Positions 1-6,963 of a stretch of 64,000 nucleotides of DNA are shown piece by piece (the first letter of the stretch is position 1; each line of letters starts with the position of its first letter). The position numbers and the translations under genes are program-made. The notes below the pieces were generated by a model that saw only the letters and a program-made list of their open reading frames with translations, was not told the DNA's origin and did no database searches. The stretch comes from Corynebacterium fournieri (GTDB taxonomy: Bacteria; Actinomycetota; Actinomycetes; Mycobacteriales; Mycobacteriaceae): assembly GCF_030408775.1 (NCBI RefSeq), contig NZ_CP047210.1, positions 2,108,001 to 2,172,000 of the forward strand, in the 5' to 3' direction.

Positions 1-2
1 TC

Positions 3-950
3 CCTCACTTCGACATCGACGACGTCTACCTCGGCAACGGCGTGTCCGAGCTGATCAGCATGACCACCCAGGCGCTGCTCAACGACGGCGACGAAATCCT
101 CATCCCCGCCCCCGACTACCCGCTGTGGACTGCCGCGTCCACGCTCGCCGGCGGCAAAGTCGTGCACTACAAGTGCGACGAGGAGGACGATTGGAACCCC
201 TCGCTCGAGGACATCCGGGAAAAGATCACCGACCGCACCAAAGCCATCGTGGTGATCAACCCCAACAACCCCACCGGCGCCGTGTACTCGCGCGAGGTGC
301 TCGAAGGCATCGCCGACATCGCGCGCGAGCACGAGCTCATGGTGCTTTCCGACGAGATCTACGATCGCGTGCTTTACGACGGAGCTTCGCACATCTCCAT
401 GGCAGAAATCGCCCCGGATCTCGTGTGCATCACCTTCAACGGCCTGTCCAAGGCGTACCGGGTGTGCGGCTACCGCGCCGGCTGGATGGTGATCACGGGC
501 CCGAAGCGCCGCGCAACCGGCTTCATCGAAGGCCTCGACCTGCTCTCCGGCACCCGCCTGTGCGCGAATGTGCCGGGCCAGCACGCCATCCAGGTCGCGC
601 TCGGCGGCCGCCAGTCCATCTACGAGCTCACCGCTGAGGGCGGGCGCCTGCACAAGCAGCGCAACGTCGCGGTGAAGAAGCTGCGGGAAATCCCCGGCAT
701 CTCCGTGGTGGAGCCGAAGGGTGCGCTGTACTGCTTCCCCAAGATCGACGCGGAGATGTACAACATCCACGACGACGAGAAGTTCATGCTGGACCTGCTC
801 AAGTCCGAGAAGATCCTCATGGTGCAGGGAACCGGCTTCAACTACCCCACCCCGGACCACTTCCGCGTGGTCACGCTGCCGTGGGCGTCCCAGCTGGAAA
901 ACGCGATCGAGCGGCTCGGCAACTTCCTAGTGGACTACCACCAGCACTAG
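3..950 (+). CDS. PLP-dependent aminotransferase (alanine type), 5' truncated by window edge
   Basis: C-terminal three quarters or so of a fold-type I pyridoxal-phosphate aminotransferase of the AlaA/AlaT kind, which exchanges amino groups between alanine or glutamate and 2-oxo acids in the cytoplasm. The open frame enters from the window edge (PHFDIDDVYLGNGVSELI), so the true start lies upstream. Family marks seen are NPNNPTGAVYS (PLP phosphate and cofactor region) and SKAYRVCGYRAGW, which holds the Schiff-base lysine (SKA). The final 105 bp recur almost exactly at 1771-1875. Substrate choice cannot be read from sequence alone; AlaA is my best guess from the overall pattern. Confidence 0.9.
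   Translation, partial: PHFDIDDVYLGNGVSELISMTTQALLNDGDEILIPAPDYPLWTAASTLAGGKVVHYKCDEEDDWNPSLEDIREKITDRTKAIVVINPNNPTGAVYSREVLEGIADIAREHELMVLSDEIYDRVLYDGASHISMAEIAPDLVCITFNGLSKAYRVCGYRAGWMVITGPKRRATGFIEGLDLLSGTRLCANVPGQHAIQVALGGRQSIYELTAEGGRLHKQRNVAVKKLREIPGISVVEPKGALYCFPKIDAEMYNIHDDEKFMLDLLKSEKILMVQGTGFNYPTPDHFRVVTLPWASQLENAIERLGNFLVDYHQH
846..950 (+). repeat. Direct repeat, copy 1 (native 3' end of the aminotransferase gene)
   Basis: The last 105 bp of the aminotransferase gene, from CCCACCCCGG to the CACTAG stop, are repeated in the same orientation at 1771-1875. The copies differ at two positions (GTGGTCACG here, GTAGTCACT there). The 820 bp between them hold gene fragments and a small-peptide unit. 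Confidence 0.95.
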
Positions 951-965
951 GTTCCGCTGTTCTAG

Positions 966-1172
966 ACAACTACCAAACTTCAGGCCGCAAGTTTGGTGGA
1001 AGGCTCTCGCGTCATCCTCACCGCCCGCAACGCGTTGGACCGCCTAGGAGCTGACGGCATTGCCGTGTCTGCCCGAGTGGACAAACGTCAGCGTGCCTGG
1101 CGCTCCCCTGACATACTTTCGCTTTTCGGCGACTTCGCTGTCGCAGCTGGTCTCCGGCCTACCGGCGACTAG
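966..1172 (+). pseudogene. Fragment resembling the C-terminal winged-helix end of a Fic-family protein
   Basis: An open stretch of about 68 codons without a plausible start reads LVEGSRVILTARNALDRL, then RVDKRQRAWRSPDILSLF, and stops at 1170-1172. This is the pattern of the helix-turn-helix tail of Fic/DUF4172-type proteins, where a helix with (N)ALDRL is followed by RKRNRVW-like and P(D/E)(I/V)L blocks. The Fic catalytic core is absent. It lies right after the aminotransferase stop, inside the repeat-bounded segment, and is best read as a remnant of a lost gene. It is not derived from the intact Fic gene at 6964, whose tail differs. Recognition is by pattern only. Confidence 0.5.
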
Positions 1173-1347
1173 GGCCGGAGCGCGCCTCGGCCTGAGCCAA
1201 AGCCGACTTCACCGAGCTGGCCAAAAGCGCCATCGAAAGAAGGAAGAGGATGACGTAGGCGCGACCTAACGCCACGATAAGGGCCACCGAGATAAATACC
1301 GCAAGGGTGGAGATACCGATCGCCATCTTCGAGTTACGCAGTTTCAT
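1159..1347 (-). CDS. Small two-helix membrane protein, unknown
   Basis: A 62-residue protein starting MKLRNSKMAIG. Two hydrophobic stretches (about residues 8-27 and 30-47) are separated by GRAY, so a small helical hairpin in the membrane is likely, followed by a polar tail (AEARSGPSRR). The start is supported by AGGGGAC 5-8 bases upstream. It begins 9 bases after the stop of the small secreted-peptide ORF (1357-1470), so the two probably form one transcript. The 3' end overlaps the Fic-like remnant on the other strand. I do not recognise a family; export helper, immunity protein or a simple membrane peptide are all open. Confidence 0.5.
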   Translation of the reverse strand: MKLRNSKMAIGISTLAVFISVALIVALGRAYVILFLLSMALLASSVKSALAQAEARSGPSRR

Positions 1348-1356
1348 GATCGTCCC

Positions 1357-1470
1357 CTAGCAGAAGGTGGTGGCGGTGCCCGCCATCGCCGGAGTCATGA
1401 CTGCAGCGGTCAGCGCTAGGGCGAGCGCGGGAGCGACAACCGCCTTGCGGACGGTCATTGAGTGATACAT
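1357..1470 (-). CDS. Small secreted peptide precursor, 37 aa
   Basis: A 37-codon ORF, MYHSMTVRK then an Ala/Leu/Val core (AVVAPALALALTAAVMTPAMA) ending GTATTFC-stop. It has the full layout of a Sec signal peptide: basic n-region, hydrophobic h-region, and an AMA-G signal peptidase I site. Cleavage there leaves only seven residues, GTATTFC, with a C-terminal cysteine. GAAAGG lies 7 bases before the ATG at 1470, and TACAAT about 25 bp upstream of that could be a -10 box. The downstream membrane-protein gene follows after 9 bases. The reading frame and ribosome site are seen; a signalling role is inference. It could equally be a leader for the next gene. Confidence 0.55.
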   Translation of the reverse strand: MYHSMTVRKAVVAPALALALTAAVMTPAMAGTATTFC

Positions 1471-1679
1471 GGGAAGCCTTTCACAAGTCGAGAAGCACAT
1501 CGTACTGGGAGGATTGTATGAGCGCTGTTGCAGGATGAACATGGCTAGCGCTGACTTTGGAACATTTGGTCCAAAAGCGGTACTTTCGGTCCCCCGGTAA
1601 CAACGAGCAAGACGGTATCTGACTCCGATTGGCTTCTCTCGAACGACGAAAGGCTCAGATTGAAATTTCTAGAGGCTCC

Positions 1680-1775
1680 GCCCCCAAACGCGTGGAGCTG
1701 CCAGCCGGCGTCTTGCCACGCGGGGCGTGTCGTCCGTCGATAAGCACCTGCCTCTCGACGAGCTTCGCCGCCCAC
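1680..1775 (-). pseudogene. Decayed 3' end of a UDP-glucose/GDP-mannose dehydrogenase gene
   Basis: On the minus strand this stretch encodes WAAKLVERQVLIDGRH in one frame and AWQDAGWQLHAFG in another. Together they match the last residues of the intact dehydrogenase at 5422-6771 (WAATLVAKQLLIDGRN ... TWRDAGWQMRALG). About ten bases are missing between the blocks, which breaks the frame. Nucleotide identity to the local ugd is only moderate, so it comes from a different copy or another strain rather than a recent local duplication. It abuts the second copy of the aminotransferase tail exactly at 1771-1775. Confidence 0.8.
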
Positions 1776-1875
1776 CCCGGACCACTTCCGCGTAGTCACT
1801 CTGCCGTGGGCGTCCCAGCTGGAAAACGCGATCGAGCGGCTCGGCAACTTCCTAGTGGACTACCACCAGCACTAG
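1771..1875 (+). repeat. Direct repeat, copy 2 (orphan aminotransferase 3' end)
   Basis: 105 bp repeating 846-950 with two substitutions. It carries the last 34 codons and stop of the aminotransferase with no gene attached. Its terminal CTAG also forms the stop codon of the convergent ABC-F gene (1872-1874), so this copy may preserve the original gene-gene junction. Confidence 0.95.
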
Positions 1876-3416
1876 GGCGTTTCCGCACCTCCCAGGGTGG
1901 TGACGGAAACGTCGCGGGTGAGTCCCACGCGCCCGCAAAAGTTCTCGTCGTGGCTGACCAAGATGATGGCACCTGCGTAAGCCTCCAAGGTTGAAACGAG
2001 CCAATCCACTGTCGCGATGTCGATGTTGTTGGTGGGTTCGTCGAGAAGTAGCAGCCTGGGTGCAGGATTGGAAAGCAAGATGCGGGCGAGCTCAACCCGG
2101 AATTTCTCTCCACCAGACAACTCGTCTACCTGCGCGTGCACCGTATCGTTTTGGAACAAGAGCTGAGCAAGCTGGTCACGAATGTACTGCGGGTCTGCCT
2201 CAGGGTTCGCCTCCGTTACCAATTCCAGAACCGTTTTCTCTCGGGGAAATGTCAGACGTTGACGTAGGTAGCCCGCCCCTTCGATGACGTAACCTGCCTC
2301 ATTGCTGGCGATGGAGTTGAGCAAGGTGGTCTTGCCGCTGCCGTTCGGCCCCGTAATTCGCACCCGCTCTGGCCCGACCACCGTGAGACCGGCGATGTCC
2401 AAGACCCGTGTGCTGTTCGCGAGCTCGGTTTCAGGCAAATCGATAAAAACGCCCTGGTCGTCCCGGACCTTTTCCTTTGCTTGGTTGTATGCGGCCCATG
2501 CCTGATCGACGGCACCCGCGTGCGCTGATCCCCTCCGTGCGGCAGTCTTTTCGGATCTGTCTTTATCCAAGCCCATCGTCATGCCGGGCTTGCGTTTTGA
2601 GGCAGCAAATTTCCTGCCGCGACGCGCATCGCGATCAATACGAGTTTGCATTGCCTCGCGTTCTCGCATCTGCTTGCGATGATTCGATTTCGTGTCCCGA
2701 ACCTCACGCATCGCCGCTTCCTGTTCCCGCGCCAGCGTTTCTTGGTAAGCGGAGTAGTTACCGGGAAACACTCGCAGCGTTCCGTTGTGCAGCTCCGCGA
2801 TTTCAGTCGCGGACTCCAGCAAATCGCGGTCGTGGCTGACAACGAGCGATGGAATCGGGGACGCCGCGAGGTGCTCAATCAGCTGAGCTTTCGCATCGCC
2901 GTCGAGATTGTTCGTGGGCTCATCCAGAACAATGAAGTCTGGGTTTCCCTGCAGCAGGGCGGCAATGGCGACTCGGACAGCTTCACCACCGGAGAGAGTG
3001 TCCATGGTTCTACTCAAGTCCAAGTCGAGACCATGGGCGGACAACGTGGCAGTAACGTCAGCGGCCACATCCCAACGGTCGCCGATTATGTCGTACAAGC
3101 TCGGATCAAAATCTCCTGCTTCTACTGCCTCAATAGCGGTCAGGATTTCCGAAACCCCGAAAACATCTGCCACAGTCGCATCTGACTTCAATGCCAGATC
3201 TTGCGGGAGGTACCCAATATTCGCTGGGCGTTCAACCGAGCCACCAGTGGGTTCAAGCTCGCCAAGAATGATCTTGATCAGCGAAGTTTTCCCGGATCCA
3301 TTATCGCCGATCAGGCAAGTAAGACCGCTTGAAAATACGGCACTTACGCCCGCAAAGCAGCTCGCGCCGTTCGGCCATTCGTGGGATACGTTGTTCAGTG
3401 AAATAGGCATGCTCAT
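1872..3416 (-). CDS. ABC-F family ATP-binding protein, possible ribosome-protection resistance factor
   Basis: A 514-residue soluble protein with two ABC ATPase domains and no membrane segment, the ABC-F layout. Domain 1 has Walker A GDNGSGKT (about residues 37-44), signature LSGGEAVRV and Walker B FIVLDEPTNN. Domain 2 has GPNGSGKT, LSGGEKFRV and LLLLDEPTNN. A charged linker (about residues 235-310) joins them. ABC-F proteins bind the ribosomal E site; some displace macrolides, lincosamides or streptogramins. The start MSMPIS follows AAGAAAG. The gene has its own promoter and a leader peptide upstream, which fits drug-inducible expression. Base composition is lower in GC than in neighbouring genes, suggesting transfer. 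Which drugs, if any, cannot be told. Confidence 0.88.
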   Translation of the reverse strand: MSMPISLNNVSHEWPNGASCFAGVSAVFSSGLTCLIGDNGSGKTSLIKIILGELEPTGGSVERPANIGYLPQDLALKSDATVADVFGVSEILTAIEAVEAGDFDPSLYDIIGDRWDVAADVTATLSAHGLDLDLSRTMDTLSGGEAVRVAIAALLQGNPDFIVLDEPTNNLDGDAKAQLIEHLAASPIPSLVVSHDRDLLESATEIAELHNGTLRVFPGNYSAYQETLAREQEAAMREVRDTKSNHRKQMREREAMQTRIDRDARRGRKFAASKRKPGMTMGLDKDRSEKTAARRGSAHAGAVDQAWAAYNQAKEKVRDDQGVFIDLPETELANSTRVLDIAGLTVVGPERVRITGPNGSGKTTLLNSIASNEAGYVIEGAGYLRQRLTFPREKTVLELVTEANPEADPQYIRDQLAQLLFQNDTVHAQVDELSGGEKFRVELARILLSNPAPRLLLLDEPTNNIDIATVDWLVSTLEAYAGAIILVSHDENFCGRVGLTRDVSVTTLGGAETP

Positions 3417-3428
3417 TCGACTTTCTTG

Positions 3429-3451
3429 TTCGTGTTACGCGGAAACACGAA
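3429..3451 (-). promoter_or_regulatory. Leader hairpin covering the end of the ABC-F upstream ORF
   Basis: Perfect 8-bp stem (TTCGTGTT / AACACGAA, 7-base loop) in the ABC-F leader. It includes the stop codon of the eight-residue leader ORF and ends one base before the AAGAAAG ribosome site of the ABC-F gene. A ribosome stalled on the leader ORF would melt it. Confidence 0.6.
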
Positions 3452-3461
3452 TCGTGAGCAC
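3435..3461 (-). CDS. Leader peptide (8 aa) upstream of the ABC-F gene
   Basis: GTG CTC ACG ATT CGT GTT TCC GCG TAA encodes MLTIRVSA. It has a strong ribosome site, GGAAAGGAG, six bases upstream of the GTG, clearly better than that of the downstream ABC-F gene. It lies in the short transcript leader predicted from the promoter at 3497-3525 and overlaps the hairpin at 3429-3451. Such tiny ORFs before erm and ABC-F resistance genes control expression by drug-dependent ribosome stalling. The peptide itself matches no leader I know; the regulatory role is inferred from layout. Confidence 0.5.
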   Translation of the reverse strand: MLTIRVSA

Positions 3462-3496
3462 GGCCTACTCCTTTCCTCGACAACAGGTCCTTCTTA

Positions 3497-3525
3497 AAAG
3501 TACGGCGGCTAGGCACGGGTGTCAA
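3497..3525 (-). promoter_or_regulatory. Sigma-A type promoter of the ABC-F gene
   Basis: On the minus strand: TTGACA (3520-3525), a spacer of exactly 17 bp, then TACTTT (3497-3502). Transcription would start near 3490, giving a leader of about 74 bases that contains the 8-codon ORF and the hairpin. Confidence 0.7.
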
Positions 3526-3554
3526 GGACATCAAAACGCCATGGCCCGCTCGCA

Positions 3555-3589
3555 ATCGTCTAGCAGATCCTTGTGTTCTGCTAGACGAT
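3555..3589. repeat. Intergenic palindrome A
   Basis: Perfect 13-bp inverted repeat, ATCGTCTAGCAGA with its complement TCTGCTAGACGAT, 9-base loop. It shares the core CTGCTANACGATC with palindrome B, 90 bp away, so the two look like copies of one element. No T-run follows on either strand. It lies in the 316-bp gene-free stretch 3417-3732, upstream of the ABC-F promoter. Confidence 0.8.
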
Positions 3590-3644
3590 CAAGGTCGGCG
3601 GGTCGCATTTCCCCAGGTGATGTCGACAGCGATTCCCAATTAGA

Positions 3645-3688
3645 AACGGATCGTATAGCAGGTCTGCCCGCCTGCTATACGATCCGTT
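3645..3688. repeat. Intergenic palindrome B, possible terminator
   Basis: Perfect 18-bp inverted repeat, AACGGATCGTATAGCAGG and its complement, with an 8-base loop. On the minus strand it is followed by TTTCTAATT, so it can end transcription from the glutamate synthase-like gene. Its arms share CTGCTANACGATC with palindrome A, which a plain terminator would not require. Confidence 0.8.
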
Positions 3689-3732
3689 GCCGGGACCAAA
3701 CCCCGTGTGTGGCAGCGCCGGTGAGGACCCGG

Positions 3733-5283
3733 TTAGGAGACTGCGCGGAAGGTATCCGGGGACGCCGCCTTCCAGTCGGGGGCCCAGGCCGAAGGTGCGT
3801 CTTCAAGCAACTGCCCCGGGCGCAGCCACTCGTAGATGGACGCATAGGAGCGAGACTCCGTCGCCGACACGCTGCGGCGCAGCATGTGCGGGGTGAGCTC
3901 GGACGGATCGGACACGCCCATGGACGCCATGAGGCGCACCGCGGTGTTGACGGTGGTCTTCTGGAAGTTGTAGACCGCCTTGGACTTGTCTTCCACGACG
4001 ATGGCACGGTTGCGGCGCGGATCCTGCGTAGCCACGCCCGTGGGGCACTCACCGGTGTGGCAACGCTGCGCCTGGATGCAGCCGGTCGCCATCATCATGG
4101 CGCGAGCGGAGTTGGTGTAATCCGCGCCCTGGATCATGCGCATGACAATGTCCGAGCCACCTGCGACCTTGCCGGACGCGCCGAGCTTGATTTGGTCGCG
4201 CAGGCCGGTGCCCACCAGTGCGTTGTGCACCAGCATCAGGCCGTGGGTCAGCGGCATGCCCATGTGGTCCTCGAAGTCGATCGGGGCGGCGCCGGTGCCG
4301 CCTTCGGATCCGTCAACGACGATGAAGTCCGGCGCGGTGCCGACCTCGCGGATTGCCTTGCAAATAGCCAGCACTTCCCTGCGGCTGCTAACGCACATCT
4401 TGAACCCGGCCGGCTTGCCGCCGGACAGCTCGCGCATCTGGGCAATGAACTCGATGAGCTCCACGGGAGTGCTGAACACGCGGTGCGCCGCCGGGCTGAT
4501 GCAGTCCACGCCCATGGGCACACCACGGATTTCGGAGACTTCCTTGGTGATCTTGTCGGCCGGCAGCACACCGCCGATGCCGGGCTTTGCACCCTGGCTG
4601 AGCTTGAGCTCCACCATCTTGACCTGGTCGTCCTGGGCCTTGTCGCGGAACTTGACGGGGTCGAAGTCGCCGTCTTCGGTGCGCGCGCCGAAGTAGCCGG
4701 TGCCCATCTGCCAGATCAGGTCGCCGCCGTGCTCCTTGTGGTACGGCGACACGCCACCTTCGCCGGTGTTGTGGGCGAACCCGCCCATGGCGGCGCCCTT
4801 GTTCAACGAGCGCACGGCATTTTTGGACAGGGAGCCGAAGGACATGGAGGAGATGTTGAGCATGGAGATGGAATACGGCTTGGTGCAGTCCTTGCCGCCG
4901 ACGAGTGCGCGCGGCGGTTCGGCCGGCTCTTCCACCGGCGCGATGGAGTGGACGAGGTGCTCGTGGTTGGTGTCGTAAACGTCCTGGACGGTGCCGAAGG
5001 AGGTCTCGCTCTGCTTGCCCTTCGCGCGCTCGTAGATGGCGTTGCGCTGGTCGCGGTTGAAGGGGCGGCCGTCCCAATCGCGTTCGATGAAGTACTGGCG
5101 CAGCTCCGGACCGATATCCGTGAGCAGGTAGCGCATGTGCCCCAGCACCGGGTAGTTACGAAGGATCGGGTACCTAGTTTGGGTGATGTCGTGGATGGCT
5201 ACCCCACCCAACGCTGCTGCGGCCGCGCCAAGCGCGCCCTTGGCAAAATTTCCTCGCTTCTCCTTGGACATGCGCACCATCAT
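3733..5283 (-). CDS. FMN-binding glutamate synthase-family protein
   Basis: A 516-residue protein matching the stand-alone FMN/glutamate synthase domain (GltS-like, large-subunit central part), which lacks the amidotransferase domain. An N-terminal Ala-rich stretch (about residues 12-30) may be a membrane anchor. The core has NISSMSFGSLS, NTGEGGVSPYH and DGSEGGTGAAP, then the iron-sulfur cysteine cluster GCIQAQRCHTGECPTG (about residues 400-415). Without a glutaminase domain it probably does not make glutamate from glutamine alone; the substrate is unknown for the family. Start MMVRMSKEK follows ATAAGGC. Perfect palindromes downstream may terminate it. Confidence 0.85.
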   Translation of the reverse strand: MMVRMSKEKRGNFAKGALGAAAAALGGVAIHDITQTRYPILRNYPVLGHMRYLLTDIGPELRQYFIERDWDGRPFNRDQRNAIYERAKGKQSETSFGTVQDVYDTNHEHLVHSIAPVEEPAEPPRALVGGKDCTKPYSISMLNISSMSFGSLSKNAVRSLNKGAAMGGFAHNTGEGGVSPYHKEHGGDLIWQMGTGYFGARTEDGDFDPVKFRDKAQDDQVKMVELKLSQGAKPGIGGVLPADKITKEVSEIRGVPMGVDCISPAAHRVFSTPVELIEFIAQMRELSGGKPAGFKMCVSSRREVLAICKAIREVGTAPDFIVVDGSEGGTGAAPIDFEDHMGMPLTHGLMLVHNALVGTGLRDQIKLGASGKVAGGSDIVMRMIQGADYTNSARAMMMATGCIQAQRCHTGECPTGVATQDPRRNRAIVVEDKSKAVYNFQKTTVNTAVRLMASMGVSDPSELTPHMLRRSVSATESRSYASIYEWLRPGQLLEDAPSAWAPDWKAASPDTFRAVS

Positions 5284-5303
5284 GCCTTATCTGTGTCCGC
5301 ATA

Positions 5304-5344
5304 CTAAGACAGACGCGCAGTTATGTGTTGTGCGTCCGTCTTAG
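5304..5344 (-). terminator. Stem-loop after ugd
   Basis: CTAAGACAGACGCGCA (5304-5319) pairs with TGTGCGTCCGTCTTAG (5329-5344) with one or two weak pairs and a 9-base loop. It sits between ugd and the glutamate synthase-like gene on the minus strand, in the place expected of a terminator, but lacks a clear T-run. Confidence 0.55.
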
Positions 5345-5421
5345 CTGGTCACAGGACCACTGTGCGGAGCTGCCCTCCCCGTAACGGGTGATTCTGCTCA
5401 TTAGCTCCGAAGCAGCACGCG

Positions 5422-6771
5422 TTAGAGACTGCGGCCGAGTGCGCGCATCTGCCAGCCTGCGTCGCGCCAGGTGTTGACGTCGAGGACGTTTCGGCCGTCG
5501 ATAAGCAGTTGCTTGGCGACGAGTGTTGCCGCCCACTTCGGGTCCATCTGCTTGAACTCGTTCCATTCGGTGGCCAGGATGACCAGTTCCGCCCCTGTTA
5601 GTGCGTCTTCGAGGCTGGTGGCGTAGTCGAGTGTGGGGAAGACCTTGCGGGCGTTGTCCATGCCTTGCGGGTCGTAGACGCGCACGCTTGCTCCGGCGAG
5701 GTTGAGCTGGCCGGCCACGGCCAGTGCCGGCGAGTCACGCACGTCGTCGGAATTCGGTTTGAACGCCGCGCCCAACACGGTGATGTTGCGCCCGATCAGG
5801 CTGCCGAGCTCCTCACGCGCAAGATCGATCACGCGCTGGCGACGGCGCATGTTGATCGCGTCGACCTCGCGCAGAAACGTCAGCGCCTGGTCTGCGCCGA
5901 CCTCGCCGGCGCGCGCCATGAACGCGCGGATGTCCTTGGGCAGGCACCCGCCGCCGAACCCCAAACCCGCGCCGAGGAACTTGCGCCCGATGCGGTCGTC
6001 GTAGCCGATGGCGTCCGCCAGCTGGGTCACGTCCGCGCCGACGTTTTCGCAGACCTCGGAAACGGCGTTGATAAACGAGATCTTCGTAGCGAGGAAGGCG
6101 TTGGCGGAGACTTTCACCAGCTCCGCGGTCTGCAAATCGGTCACGATAAACGGGGTGTTGTGCGACAGCGGGGTGGCGTAGACCTCCCGGGCGATCTCCT
6201 CGGCTCGGCTGTCGCCGTGCGTGGCGCTTGCGTCCTGGGCACGTGTGCCCAAAACGATGCGGTCCGGTTCGATGGTGTCTTTGACCGCGTAGCCTTCGCG
6301 GAGGAACTCCGGGTTCCACGCGATCTCGACCTGCGCCTTGTTGCCGTTGGCGGCGGCGAGTCTGTCTGCGCGCTCCTGCAGCGCGGCGGCGGTGCCGACC
6401 GGGACGGTGGACTTGCCCAAAATCAGGTGCTCGCCCTCGAGCTGGGGCACCAGATCGTCGATGACGGCCTCGACGTAGCGGGTGTCGGCTGCGTAGGAGC
6501 CGCGCTGCTGCGGGGTGCCCACACCGATGAAGTGGATGTTTGCGAAGGCGGCGGCCTCGGCGTAGTCGGTGGTGAAATCCAGCCGCCCGGCGTCGATGTT
6601 GCGCTCCAGCACCTCGGGCAGGCCCGGCTCGTAGAAGGGCACCTTCGAGTTCTTCAGCGCCTGGATCTTGCTTTCGTCAACGTCTACGCCCAGTACCTCG
6701 TGGCCCAATTCAGCCATGCACGCCGCATGCGTCGCGCCGAGGTAACCAGTACCAATCACAGTCATCCGCAT
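5422..6771 (-). CDS. ugd: UDP-glucose 6-dehydrogenase
   Basis: 449 residues of the UDP-glucose/GDP-mannose dehydrogenase family, which oxidises UDP-glucose twice with NAD to UDP-glucuronate for envelope glycans. The N-terminal Rossmann motif GTGYLGATHAACMAELGHEV and the catalytic cysteine loop GLGFGGGCLPKD (around residue 255) are intact. The C-terminal domain ends TWRDAGWQMRALGRSL, the same block seen decayed at 1680-1775. Start MRMTVIGTGYLG is fixed by the Rossmann strand; no strong ribosome site is visible. UDP-sugar specificity is inferred from overall pattern. Confidence 0.9.
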   Translation of the reverse strand: MRMTVIGTGYLGATHAACMAELGHEVLGVDVDESKIQALKNSKVPFYEPGLPEVLERNIDAGRLDFTTDYAEAAAFANIHFIGVGTPQQRGSYAADTRYVEAVIDDLVPQLEGEHLILGKSTVPVGTAAALQERADRLAAANGNKAQVEIAWNPEFLREGYAVKDTIEPDRIVLGTRAQDASATHGDSRAEEIAREVYATPLSHNTPFIVTDLQTAELVKVSANAFLATKISFINAVSEVCENVGADVTQLADAIGYDDRIGRKFLGAGLGFGGGCLPKDIRAFMARAGEVGADQALTFLREVDAINMRRRQRVIDLAREELGSLIGRNITVLGAAFKPNSDDVRDSPALAVAGQLNLAGASVRVYDPQGMDNARKVFPTLDYATSLEDALTGAELVILATEWNEFKQMDPKWAATLVAKQLLIDGRNVLDVNTWRDAGWQMRALGRSL

Positions 6772-6963
6772 AAGTGGCCATTATGCCGTGGGAGGGCGGG
6801 CGCGGCAGCGCAACCGCCGGAAGCGTACTTGCAGGAATGAGAATTCGAGCGCTGTGTGTGACGCCTATTCTGCAAAATCAAGGTTTTCCCACAAATAGAC
6901 CGACGCGAATATCGCTAAACTCCCAGAATTGAAAGTTCTGCCCCCACAAAGGACGATCCTCAA

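Noticed and set aside
1060-1269. Plus-strand 69-codon ORF after the aminotransferase
   Set aside because: The better reading of this stretch is the Fic-like fragment in another frame; this ORF has no ribosome site and an odd composition.
951-1875. Complete insertion sequence or integrative element
   Set aside because: No transposase, integrase or terminal inverted repeats; only the duplicated gene end.
2908-5307. 799-codon plus-strand ORF
   Set aside because: It is antisense to the ABC-F and glutamate synthase-like genes, both of which have clear motifs; long antisense frames are common at this GC content.
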